Assembly (NCBI GenBank): GCA_003551455.1
Contig: PUMR01000055.1
Coordinates: forward strand, 1 to 21,907
Direction: 5' to 3'
DNA length: 21,907 bases
Source of the DNA: Mollicutes bacterium
Lineage (GTDB): Bacteria; Bacillota_I; Bacilli_A; Izemoplasmatales; Izemoplasmataceae
Each line of letters opens with the position of its first letter. Position 1 is the stretch's first letter. Positions 1-6,702 of the stretch are shown in pieces. The notes under the pieces were generated by a model. That model saw only the letters and a list, made by a program, of their open reading frames with translations, ran no database searches and was not told the origin of the DNA. The position numbers were made by a program, and so were the translations under genes.

Positions 1-94
1 CGCTACCGGCGCCGGCGATGGCCATCACCGGACCTTCGGTCGCTTTGACCGCTTCCATCTGTGTTTCATTGAGTCCTTTGAACAAGGGGTCCAT
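1..94 (-). CDS. pcrA: PcrA/UvrD-type superfamily 1 DNA helicase, N-terminal fragment (runs off the window)
   Basis: The frame encodes 31 residues before the window edge, starting MDPLFKGLNETQMEAVK and ending MAIAGAGS. This is the Q-motif (LNETQMEAV) followed by the start of the Walker A motif (GAGSGKT) typical of PcrA/UvrD helicases. These ATP-driven 3'-5' DNA helicases act in repair and rolling-circle replication. The ATG at 94 is supported by an AGGTG ribosome binding site at 101-105. The rest of the gene lies outside the window, so PcrA cannot be strictly separated from UvrD or Rep; PcrA is the usual name in Bacillota. It is transcribed divergently from the membrane-protein gene at 372. 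Confidence 0.85.
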   Translation of the reverse strand, partial: MDPLFKGLNETQMEAVKATEGPVMAIAGAGS

Positions 95-304
95 AAAAAT
101 CACCTATGAAAATTATATCAAAAACGGCGTGGTATTCCCACACATTTGGTCAAAGAAAAAGGGTATCCCTTGCGCAGGGGGACCGGACACCGTTTTTCGG
201 ACCGGAAACGGCTCTGCTGGGAAAAATCGGGCATCTTTCGTCCCGGATCGATGCGGTGAAGTCTCGAGACGGGAAGGAGCGAGCACGGTTTTTTCCTTCC
301 CATA
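95..304. other. Divergent intergenic region between pcrA and the membrane-protein gene; no gene seen
   Basis: Apart from the two promoters I see no coding signal here. The stretch holds a direct repeat GGACCGGA (180-187 and 199-206), an inverted pair CCGTTT/AAACGG (190-195 and 206-211), a perfect palindrome GTCTCGAGAC (261-270) and an 8-bp inverted repeat GGGAAGGA/TCCTTCCC (271-278 and 294-301) ending just before the -35 box of the rightward promoter. None matches a riboswitch or RNA family I can name. Confidence 0.5.
112..120 (-). promoter_or_regulatory. Probable extended -10 promoter of pcrA
   Basis: Read on the minus strand this is TGATATAAT, a perfect -10 hexamer (112-117) with an upstream TGn extension (118-120). 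No good -35 box lies 16-18 bases upstream. A start near 105 would leave a leader of only about 11 nt containing the ribosome binding site. Confidence 0.5.
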
Positions 305-334
305 TTGCATTTCACCCCCTAGATTCTCTATAAT
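305..334 (+). promoter_or_regulatory. Promoter of the membrane-protein gene at 372
   Basis: TTGCAT (305-310), an 18-base spacer and a perfect TATAAT (329-334). Transcription should start near 341. This rules out the upstream ATG at 333, which lies inside the -10 box, and supports the GTG start at 372. Confidence 0.75.
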
Positions 335-371
335 GGGAGATGTTCATCATGCCGCTGATGGAGATGGTTCC

Positions 372-1256
372 GTGGAACGCATCTTTTCGACACGATGGAT
401 TCTCCGGCTGTTCATAGGATATCTGCTCGCGACAACGGCCATCATCATCGTGGTCGATATTTTGAATCTGTTCAACTCCCAGACGATCATGAAGTCCATC
501 ACGGGCCTTTTCGACATCAAACGTTTCGAAGTGCCGCTCTTTTGGTATTTCATATCCACACAGGGCAGTTTTACCGAGAATGTGCAGTGGATCCTCCTGT
601 TTGTCGCCGTCCTTTGCCTCTTTTTCACCTCGAAAGCGTTGAAAAATGCGGAGGAACCCCGCCTGGCGGGTGCCTTCCGCCTCTGGGGCATTGCCATGTT
701 GCTGTTGTTCCTTGAAGACACCTTGAACACGAGACACTGGCTACGGCGCTTTTTCGGCCACATTCTCGGTTGGGAAGACACCTTGAGATCACCGCCGGCA
801 ATCGCTGTAGAAGTCTCCACCTATGCGATCATGGCCTTTTTGATGGTCCTCTCGCTTTGGTGTTTGCGCCATCTCCTCCTTCGGCATAAGGAAGCCCTCT
901 TCTCCATTCTCGCCGGCTATGGTCTCTACGGCGTCGCCGCCTTCTTCTCGGCCACCCGTCACGCGGCGGATTGGTACATGCGCTTCGGCCAATACCTCAT
1001 CGAAAGACTCGGTTTCGACGCCATCGATACCTGGAGAATCGCCAACGAGACCATCGAAGTCCGCGGCAAGAACCTGGGCTACTACTTCATGGACTATCTG
1101 GTCGAAGAGACGCTCGAGCTGCTCGGAGCGGGTCTGCTCGCCTTCGGCTTCGTCACTTTGTACAAAACGCTGAAAAAAAACCGTTTCCGCCCTCCCGCTG
1201 ACGAAGAGAAGCAATCCGAAGAATCTCTTGCGGAAAAAGAAGAAACGGAATCGTAG
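372..1256 (+). CDS. Uncharacterised polytopic membrane protein (294 aa)
   Basis: I chose the GTG at 372 because a GGAG site (360-363) lies 8 nt upstream and the promoter's -10 box overlaps the only earlier ATG. The protein has about six hydrophobic helices, roughly at residues 10-32, 72-88, 101-118, 146-166, 174-194 and 242-266. It ends in a charged Glu/Lys-rich tail (about 270-294) that should be cytoplasmic. Acidic and histidine residues sit in or beside the helices: LEDTLNTRH (114-122), RH at 196-197 and EETLELLG (245-252). Such DE...H and EExxE patterns recall families of uncharacterised membrane proteins with possible metal-binding or catalytic sites, but I cannot name this one. It is a single-gene unit with its own promoter and terminator. 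Function unknown. Confidence 0.75.
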   Translation: MERIFSTRWILRLFIGYLLATTAIIIVVDILNLFNSQTIMKSITGLFDIKRFEVPLFWYFISTQGSFTENVQWILLFVAVLCLFFTSKALKNAEEPRLAGAFRLWGIAMLLLFLEDTLNTRHWLRRFFGHILGWEDTLRSPPAIAVEVSTYAIMAFLMVLSLWCLRHLLLRHKEALFSILAGYGLYGVAAFFSATRHAADWYMRFGQYLIERLGFDAIDTWRIANETIEVRGKNLGYYFMDYLVEETLELLGAGLLAFGFVTLYKTLKKNRFRPPADEEKQSEESLAEKEETES

Positions 1257-1271
1257 CGAAAGTACGATAAA

Positions 1272-1302
1272 AAAGCACCCACCGGGCTCCGGTGGGTGCT
1301 TT
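1272..1302. terminator. Bidirectional terminator between the membrane-protein gene and csp
   Basis: A perfect 14-bp stem (1272-1285 with 1289-1302; core GCACCCACCGG) with a 3-nt loop. A-rich and T-rich ends make it usable in both directions. It serves the rightward gene ending at 1256 and the leftward csp ending at 1348. Confidence 0.85.
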
Positions 1303-1347
1303 ACCTTCTTCATTACCGATCGTGTAGAATCGGAAACGACAGGATGC

Positions 1348-1545
1348 TTAGGCTTTTTCGATGTTTTCGGCTTGGGGGCCTTTTTGGCCTTCGACCACGT
1401 CAAAGGTCACTTTTTCGCCTTCTTCGAGCGTTTTGAAGCCGTCCATGTTGATGTGCGAGTAGTGTGCGAAAACGTCGGTACCTTCGTCAGTGGTGATGAA
1501 ACCGAAGCCTTTTTCGGCGTCGAACCATTTTACTGTTCCGGTCAT
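1348..1545 (-). CDS. csp: Cold-shock protein, CspA/CspB family (65 aa)
   Basis: A single cold-shock domain of the usual 65-residue length. RNP1 is KGFGFI (12-17) and RNP2 is DVFAHYS (24-30). Tryptophan 7 and the phenylalanines of the nucleic-acid face are present. RNP2 has AHYS where VHFS is common, a mild variant. Such proteins bind single-stranded RNA and DNA and act as RNA chaperones in the cytoplasm. The ATG at 1545 follows a GGAGGG site about 9 nt upstream. The gene has its own promoter and a leader of about 107 nt with switch-like pairing (see the separate entry). It lies downstream of glnS with no visible terminator between them, so some read-through from glnS is possible. Confidence 0.97.
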   Translation of the reverse strand: MTGTVKWFDAEKGFGFITTDEGTDVFAHYSHINMDGFKTLEEGEKVTFDVVEGQKGPQAENIEKA

Positions 1546-1652
1546 GTCTTGTGTCCCTCCATTCTTTCAAGATATTCCTTAAACTACGTGTCGTTCCCAA
1601 GAATGGAAGGTGCAATTTCCGGTTCCTGCGGTACGATGTTTCGTTTAAGTTC
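1546..1652 (-). promoter_or_regulatory. Structured 5' leader of csp with sequestered ribosome binding site
   Basis: Two pairings are visible in the minus-strand transcript. Bases 1609-1599 (CTTCCATTCTT) can pair with 1566-1556 (AAGAATGGAGG) over 11 bp with one G-U; this covers most of the GGAGGG ribosome binding site at 1560-1555. Bases 1649-1643 (CTTAAAC) can pair with 1584-1578 (GTTTAAG) over 7 bp. In 5'-3' order the arms alternate, so the two helices are either mutually exclusive or form a pseudoknot. A long structured leader is the known hallmark of cold-regulated csp mRNAs. Confidence 0.55.
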
Positions 1653-1659
1653 CTTACCC

Positions 1660-1687
1660 ATAATACACCATTTGAAGAAAAATGCAA
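1660..1687 (-). promoter_or_regulatory. Promoter of csp
   Basis: On the minus strand: TTGCAT (1687-1682), a 16-base spacer, TATTAT (1665-1660). Predicted start near 1652. The -35 box begins 10 bases after the glnS stop codon. Confidence 0.6.
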
Positions 1688-1696
1688 GGAAAAGAT

Positions 1697-3334
1697 TCAC
1701 CTTTTCGGTTTGAACGACGACTTCAGCGCCACCGTGCGGTTGAAAACGGGATGGTCATCCCTCGAATCCGCATCGACGGTGAAATATCCCGTGCGCACGA
1801 ACTGGTAGGATTCGCCGGTCTTCAGGGTGAGACCCCCTTCGATGAACCCGCGTTTCACAATCTTGGATTGTCTGTTCACGCGCGCTTCGAGCGGTTTTTC
1901 GTCATCGGTGTCTTCGAGTAGATTCTCATAGAGGCGCATTTCAGCGGGTCTACAAACCTTCGCATCGACATAATGGATGGTACCGTTGGGCTTTCTCTCC
2001 TTGAAACCGGTGCCGCTTTTTGTTTCGGGGTCATAGGTCGCATAGATGGTCTCCACGCGTCCGTCCGCATCGTAATCGACGTCATTGGCCTTGATGAAAT
2101 ATGCATGCATGAGTCGTACCTCGAGGCCCAAGGAGAGCCGTTTCCATTTTTTGTTGGGTTTTTCTTCCAAAAAATCCTCCCGATCGATGTAGAGGGTGTT
2201 GCTGAAGGTGAGTTCACGCGAACCCAGATCTACATTCTCCCGATTGAAAGGGGCTTCCAGTTTTTCCGTCTTGTCATCCGGATAATTGGTGATGACGACT
2301 TTGACGGGGTCGATCACCGCGTGGATGCGGCGGGCATGGACCTTCAGATGGTCGCGGATGTATTCGTCGAGCATGTGGAGTTCGGTCTCACCTTCGGATT
2401 TCGGGAGCCCGAGGGCCCGGACGAAATTATGGACCGCTTCGGGGGGCACGCCGCGCCGGCGAAGGGCGGACAACGTCACCAGCCGGGGATCGTCCCATCC
2501 GTCGACCAGTCCTTTCTCCACGAGTTGGCGGATATGGCGTTTTCCCACGACCTGGTCGGCGATTTTCAGTTTACCGAACTCGATCTGACGGGGAACATTC
2601 TCCATCTCGCAATGTTTCACGAACCAGTCGTAGAGAGGGCGGTGGTCCTCGAATTCAAGGCTGCACAGTGAATGGGTTATCCCTTCGATGGCATCCTCGA
2701 GAGGATGGGCAAAATCGTACATCGGATAGATGCACCATTGATCACCGGTGTTGTGGTGGGTTCCCCTTTGAATCCGGTAGACCACAGGGTCCCGCATGTT
2801 CATATTGGGGCTTTTCATATCGATTTTCGCCCGGAGGACCTTCTCTCCGTCGGCGAATTCGCCGTTCTTCATGGCTGTGAAAAGTCGGACATTCTCTTCC
2901 ACCGGGCGGTCGCGGTAGGGACTCTCTTTTCCGGGCGTGGTCAAGTCTCCGCGGGTCTTTCTGATCTCTTCGGCGGAGAGGTCGCACACATAGGCGAGAC
3001 CTTTCTTGACCAGACGCATCGCCCGTTCGTACATGATGTCGAAGTAGTCGCTCGCGAAATAGAGTTCATCCCAATCACAGCCTAACCAAGCGATATCCCG
3101 CTTGATTGCCTCGACATAGAGGGTGTCTTCGGTCAAAGGGTTGGTGTCGTCGAACCGGAGATAGAAGTCGCCGTCGTAATCCTTGGCGAGGACATGGTTC
3201 ATGATGATGGCGCGGGCATGACCCAGATGCAAAAACCCGTTCGGTTCGGGGGGGAACCGGGTTATGGGGCGTTCATGCTTGCCGCTTTTCAGGTCGTCCT
3301 CGATGATCTTGCGGATAAAATTCTTGTCTTCCAT
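1697..3334 (-). CDS. glnS: Glutaminyl-tRNA synthetase (545 aa)
   Basis: A class I synthetase that charges tRNA-Gln with glutamine in the cytoplasm. The HIGH-type motif is PEPNGFLHLGHA (29-40). The GlnRS-typical DDTNP (62-66), the block after the second motif (DGWDDPRL, 278-285) and ALRRRG (290-295) all fit GlnRS rather than GluRS. The C-terminal beta-barrel anticodon-binding region follows from about residue 335. The KMSKS-equivalent reads VVGKR (262-266) instead of the common MSKR form, so its serine is glycine. Length matches the bacterial family (about 550). ATG at 3334; the ribosome binding site is weak (AAAGG, about 11 nt upstream). The gene has its own promoter just downstream of the preceding gene's stop. 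A GlnRS implies direct charging rather than sole reliance on the GatCAB transamidation route. Confidence 0.96.
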   Translation of the reverse strand: MEDKNFIRKIIEDDLKSGKHERPITRFPPEPNGFLHLGHARAIIMNHVLAKDYDGDFYLRFDDTNPLTEDTLYVEAIKRDIAWLGCDWDELYFASDYFDIMYERAMRLVKKGLAYVCDLSAEEIRKTRGDLTTPGKESPYRDRPVEENVRLFTAMKNGEFADGEKVLRAKIDMKSPNMNMRDPVVYRIQRGTHHNTGDQWCIYPMYDFAHPLEDAIEGITHSLCSLEFEDHRPLYDWFVKHCEMENVPRQIEFGKLKIADQVVGKRHIRQLVEKGLVDGWDDPRLVTLSALRRRGVPPEAVHNFVRALGLPKSEGETELHMLDEYIRDHLKVHARRIHAVIDPVKVVITNYPDDKTEKLEAPFNRENVDLGSRELTFSNTLYIDREDFLEEKPNKKWKRLSLGLEVRLMHAYFIKANDVDYDADGRVETIYATYDPETKSGTGFKERKPNGTIHYVDAKVCRPAEMRLYENLLEDTDDEKPLEARVNRQSKIVKRGFIEGGLTLKTGESYQFVRTGYFTVDADSRDDHPVFNRTVALKSSFKPKR

Positions 3335-3357
3335 GATAGTTCACGCCTTTCTCGTCC

Positions 3358-3386
3358 ATTATACATGGAGGCGGACGGTTCCGCAA
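3358..3386 (-). promoter_or_regulatory. Promoter of glnS
   Basis: Minus strand TTGCGG (3386-3381), 17-base spacer, perfect TATAAT (3363-3358). The spacer contains GCCTCCAT (3372-3365), an 8-mer also found in the spacers of the nifU and hflX promoters. Confidence 0.75.
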
Positions 3387-3389
3387 AAG

Positions 3390-5216
3390 CTAATCACGGA
3401 ACGAATCGTTGAAGCCCTCCACGAGGCTTTCGTCCATCAGACCCTCGAAAGTCTGCATGAAGGTCTCCTGGGCCTCCGGGGACATCTGGCTGTAAGAATC
3501 GAAGAGCGCCTGGACGTCTTCGGGGTCGATTTCCGCTTCTTCGTCGTCGATCAACGCATCCTGGATCTGTTGGATCTTCTCCACCGCATCTTTCTCCGGT
3601 CCTTCGTCCTCGACATTCAGACTGTCGGCAAGGGCTCCGGCGGCATCCATGTCTTTGAGTGCGGCGCGAACGCCGTCGGTGAAACCGTCAAATAGATGTT
3701 CGAGATCGCCATCGATCGCCATCTCCAGGCGTATGGCCCGTTTCACGATTTCGAGGCTCTCGATGCCCACGGCGCCGTCGGCGATACCTTCGTCGAAAAG
3801 GTCTTCCAGGCGGGTGATGTCGATAACAAGCGTCCCGTCTTCATCGAACTCACCGAAATAGGCGTCGCCGATATCGGCCAACAGCGCTTTGAAGGCGTCG
3901 AGATTCTCGACGACGAGATACTCGTCCTCGGTTTCCCCTTCATCCTTGCCGATGGTGATGGCGGAGATGCTGTATTCGAGGACGGTCGGCGTGGTGCTGG
4001 TCTGGTCGGCCCGCATCTCGATCAATGATTTGATATGGTCGATGGAAAAAAGCGCCTTGATGACGATCTCATCGTCATAGAACTCGAACCAGAGCGCATC
4101 CAGTCCGATACTCATCGTCCTGCCGTCGATCTCACGGACGTTGCGGAACTCCTCGAAGCCGTCGAATGTGTCATAGAGAATTTTGTTGAAGGTGCGTTCA
4201 TCCAGAGTGAAAGCCGTCTGCTTCGCGAGCGCCTTGTTGAAGACGAACTCCTCGAAACGCGTTTCCATGTGCCGTTTCATGTCGAATTTGTCAGGGTCGT
4301 AGCCATCCGGGCCGTGCAAGTCGTAGAGGTAGGCGGGGATGTCAGTATCGGCGTCATTACGGACCTTCGAGACTTCGAACGTCACCGTGAAGGCCTCGTC
4401 ATGCACTCTGAGATGCAACATGCGGTTGGCATAGATGATGTTCACGAACTCGGCGACAAGGTTCATCATGGGTTCCTCTTCCTCGTTTTGCAGCCAGTCG
4501 GTCAGCGCTTCTTTCTCGATGACCATCCGGAAATTGTCCAGATCGAATAGGCCGAAAGGAAGGTTGTCTTCGACGGTGTCCTCATCGATGACGCCGGTCC
4601 ACCCGATGATTCGGGAGAAGAATCCCTGCGTGAAAGGGAGGGAACCGATGCTCAAACGGTCGAACTCGAGGATGTAGGCGTCATCCGTGTCACTGAAGGC
4701 GCCTCTCATGCGTACGACCGTGCGATAGGTGAACCCGTCGCCACTCTGGACGGAGACGGCTATGTTCAGTGTGACATAACCTTTTTCCGTTTCATCCTCG
4801 TCGCCGTCGAACGTCATCCAAATGCCCGGAACCCGTAAATGCACAGGGCGATCTCCTGTATAGAAGGTGTCCGTGAACACATAACGGCAAGCGTCCGTGT
4901 CACAATCGTCGTCGGGAAGATAGTCGGGGTTAATCCCCTCGGAATCCTCGCTGCCGCGGATAGCCTCGAAAATCGCGATATTCAAGACATCCTGGTGCAG
5001 GGCGAAAACGAGGTCGGCCTCTTCGTCTTCCTCGAGAGCGGCCAGTGAATGGTCGATTTCCTCGTAGAGGAGTTTCATGGCATCCGCATCCTCGTGATAT
5101 AGATGCGTCGGGATGTCATCAAAGGACCCGCCATCGGACATCACGGCAAGGAGGGCGAGTGGAATGCTGACAATGACCAAGACGATGATGAAAATGCTGA
5201 TCAGGAATTTTTTCAT
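3390..5216 (-). CDS. Large acidic membrane-anchored protein of unknown function (608 aa)
   Basis: Starts MKKFLISIFIIVLVIVSIPL: a short basic end and one hydrophobic segment (about 4-26) with no clear signal-peptidase site, so probably an N-terminal anchor with the rest outside the membrane. The remainder is very rich in Asp and Glu. Two segments look alike: ADLVFALHQDVLNIAIFEAI (67-86) and TAFTLDERTFNKILYDTF (334-351), each followed later by beta-rich stretches (about 265-283 and 370-391). This suggests a duplicated domain. The hook-plus-strand look loosely recalls YpmS/DUF2140-type extracytoplasmic proteins, but I would not assign it. Cys105 and Cys110 could pair outside the cell. The C-terminal 90 residues are helical and acidic. 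ATG at 5216 has AAGGG 5 nt upstream. It follows tsaD by 51 bases and may share its transcript. Confidence 0.75.
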   Translation of the reverse strand: MKKFLISIFIIVLVIVSIPLALLAVMSDGGSFDDIPTHLYHEDADAMKLLYEEIDHSLAALEEDEEADLVFALHQDVLNIAIFEAIRGSEDSEGINPDYLPDDDCDTDACRYVFTDTFYTGDRPVHLRVPGIWMTFDGDEDETEKGYVTLNIAVSVQSGDGFTYRTVVRMRGAFSDTDDAYILEFDRLSIGSLPFTQGFFSRIIGWTGVIDEDTVEDNLPFGLFDLDNFRMVIEKEALTDWLQNEEEEPMMNLVAEFVNIIYANRMLHLRVHDEAFTVTFEVSKVRNDADTDIPAYLYDLHGPDGYDPDKFDMKRHMETRFEEFVFNKALAKQTAFTLDERTFNKILYDTFDGFEEFRNVREIDGRTMSIGLDALWFEFYDDEIVIKALFSIDHIKSLIEMRADQTSTTPTVLEYSISAITIGKDEGETEDEYLVVENLDAFKALLADIGDAYFGEFDEDGTLVIDITRLEDLFDEGIADGAVGIESLEIVKRAIRLEMAIDGDLEHLFDGFTDGVRAALKDMDAAGALADSLNVEDEGPEKDAVEKIQQIQDALIDDEEAEIDPEDVQALFDSYSQMSPEAQETFMQTFEGLMDESLVEGFNDSFRD

Positions 5217-5267
5217 TTTTTCCCTTCTTTCCGGCCATCGGGCCGAAACGGATTGGCAAAACTATGC

Positions 5268-6260
5268 TCAGGCGAGTTTCAGACGGGAATGGCCGTTCAT
5301 GCCCATCCCTTCTTCCTCGCCGAAAAGCCGATAACGGTGATATCCAGCCACGCCCACCATGGCGGCATTGTCCGTGCAGTATTCGAAGGCGGGCATGATA
5401 TGGGGCACATCCTTGAAAACCTCACCGAGTCTCTCCCGGAGATGACTGTTCGCGGCGACACCGCCCGCCACGACGAACATCTTCGCATCATGGTCGCGGA
5501 ACGCTTTGCGACTTTGGTCGACGAGATGGGCGACGGCGGCTTTTTGGAAACTCGCGGCCATGTCGGCGGGACGGATCTTCTCCTTACGGCTTTCAAGCTT
5601 GTGGATGAGGTTGATGACATGGCTCTTGAGACCGCTGTAGCTGAATCCGTAATCGTCTTTGGGGCTGATGCGCGGCATCGGATAGGTCGGGTGGCCCTCC
5701 TTGGCCAGCCGGTCGATGACGGGACCGCCGGGATACCCCAAAGAGAGTACGCGGGCCACTTTGTCGTAGGCTTCGCCGACGGCGTCATCCGCGGTCTCCC
5801 CGATCTTTTCGAACCGATAGTGGTCTCTCATGAGCACCAGTTCGGTATGTCCGCCCGAGACGACGAGCGCGAGCAGGGGGAACTGCAGTTCATGATCGAT
5901 GGCGTTGGCATAGATGTGGGCGGCGAGATGATGCACGCCGACCACGGGGATGCCCCGTGCGAACGCGAAGGCTTTGGCGGCATTCACACCGACCAATAGA
6001 CTGCCGATGAGTCCCGGTCCCTTGGTCACGGTGACGAGGTCGATATCCTCCTTGTCGGTGCCGGCCGCTTCGAGGGCTTTCTCGATGATGACCGTGATCC
6101 GCTTGATATGTTCGCGGGAGGCGATTTCGGGAACCACACCGCCGAAAGCCTGGTGCAAATCGATCTGGGAGTGCACGATGTTGCTGAGGATTCTTTTCCC
6201 GTTGATGTTCACACTCGCGCTCGTTTCATCGCAACTCGTCTCTATCGCCAGAACTTTCAT
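5268..6260 (-). CDS. tsaD: tRNA threonylcarbamoyladenosine (t6A) transferase TsaD (330 aa)
   Basis: TsaD transfers the threonylcarbamoyl group to A37 of ANN-decoding tRNAs, working with TsaB and TsaE. The start is MKVLAIETSCDETS at 6260; it overlaps the rimI stop as ATGA and has a GGAGATG site within the end of rimI. An in-frame extension upstream to 6356 exists but lies inside rimI and is not conserved-looking. The metal-binding HHLAAH (His111 and His115), SGGHTELV and CTDNAAM are all present. Length is normal for the family (about 335-345). It is the fourth gene of tsaE-tsaB-rimI-tsaD, the same order as Bacillus ydiBCDE. Confidence 0.96.
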   Translation of the reverse strand: MKVLAIETSCDETSASVNINGKRILSNIVHSQIDLHQAFGGVVPEIASREHIKRITVIIEKALEAAGTDKEDIDLVTVTKGPGLIGSLLVGVNAAKAFAFARGIPVVGVHHLAAHIYANAIDHELQFPLLALVVSGGHTELVLMRDHYRFEKIGETADDAVGEAYDKVARVLSLGYPGGPVIDRLAKEGHPTYPMPRISPKDDYGFSYSGLKSHVINLIHKLESRKEKIRPADMAASFQKAAVAHLVDQSRKAFRDHDAKMFVVAGGVAANSHLRERLGEVFKDVPHIMPAFEYCTDNAAMVGVAGYHRYRLFGEEEGMGMNGHSRLKLA

Positions 6261-6697
6261 GAACCCATCTCCTTTTCCAGACTTTTCACCATCAACAGGG
6301 CGTCCTCCCCCGTCCGATAGTAGTTCTTCCTCGTGGTGACCGCTGTGAATCCGCAATGCTCATAGAAACGTCGGAGGTCACGGTCGCTCTTTTTCATCTC
6401 CAGTGTGACCGTTGTCACCCCTTCCCGGCGACAATGCTGAAGGACATGTTCCATCATGGCTTTGCCATGGCCCTTCTTCCTCATGTCGCGCTCAATCGCG
6501 ATATGGAGAATCTCGGCATGAGGACGGGGAAGGGAGAAGACGACGAAACCGACAGGAATCTCTTCCAACTCCCCGATCAGGCATCTGACGGTGTCGTTCC
6601 CATGCAGATTTTCCCAATCCATGTGACCGGGAAGCGCCTCCTTTGCGAGTCCTTTCACAAAAATCGCATCTTTCTCCCGGAAGGGGCGGATGTTCAT
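6257..6697 (-). CDS. rimI: RimI-type GNAT N-acetyltransferase (146 aa)
   Basis: A single GNAT fold. The acetyl-CoA-binding motif A is RKKGHGKA (73-80), followed by the TLEMKKSD strand (98-105) and FYEHCGF (111-117), all typical of the RimI family. RimI acetylates the N-terminal alanine of ribosomal protein S18 in E. coli; the substrate here is inferred from family and context. I chose the ATG at 6697 (MNIRPFREKD) over an in-frame TTG at 6706, which overlaps the tsaB stop; ribosome-binding support is weak for both. The gene lies between tsaB and tsaD, as often seen in Bacillota, and overlaps tsaD by 4 bases. Confidence 0.9.
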   Translation of the reverse strand: MNIRPFREKDAIFVKGLAKEALPGHMDWENLHGNDTVRCLIGELEEIPVGFVVFSLPRPHAEILHIAIERDMRKKGHGKAMMEHVLQHCRREGVTTVTLEMKKSDRDLRRFYEHCGFTAVTTRKNYYRTGEDALLMVKSLEKEMGS

Positions 6698-6702
6698 GTC
6701 AT

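Noticed and set aside
261..270. GTCTCGAGAC palindrome as a specific operator
   Set aside because: Ten-base palindromes of this kind occur by chance in a GC-rich region and it has no clear relation to either promoter; kept only as part of the intergenic description.
333..371. Earlier start codons for the membrane protein (ATG 333, or further upstream to 18)
   Set aside because: ATG 333 lies in the TATAAT box and the longer frame runs back through pcrA on the opposite strand; the promoter and GGAG site support GTG 372.
3335..3389. T-box leader upstream of glnS
   Set aside because: Only about 55 bases separate glnS from the preceding gene and a standard promoter occupies half of them; there is no room for a T-box.
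5228..5248. Hairpin between tsaD and the acidic-protein gene as a terminator
   Set aside because: The stem is only about 8 bp with a G-U pair and no U-tract follows on the minus strand; at most it is a weak attenuating structure.
6261..6356. N-terminal extension of TsaD
   Set aside because: The extension lies inside rimI, is low-complexity and not TsaD-like; MKVLAIETSCDETS with an ATGA overlap is the family-typical start.
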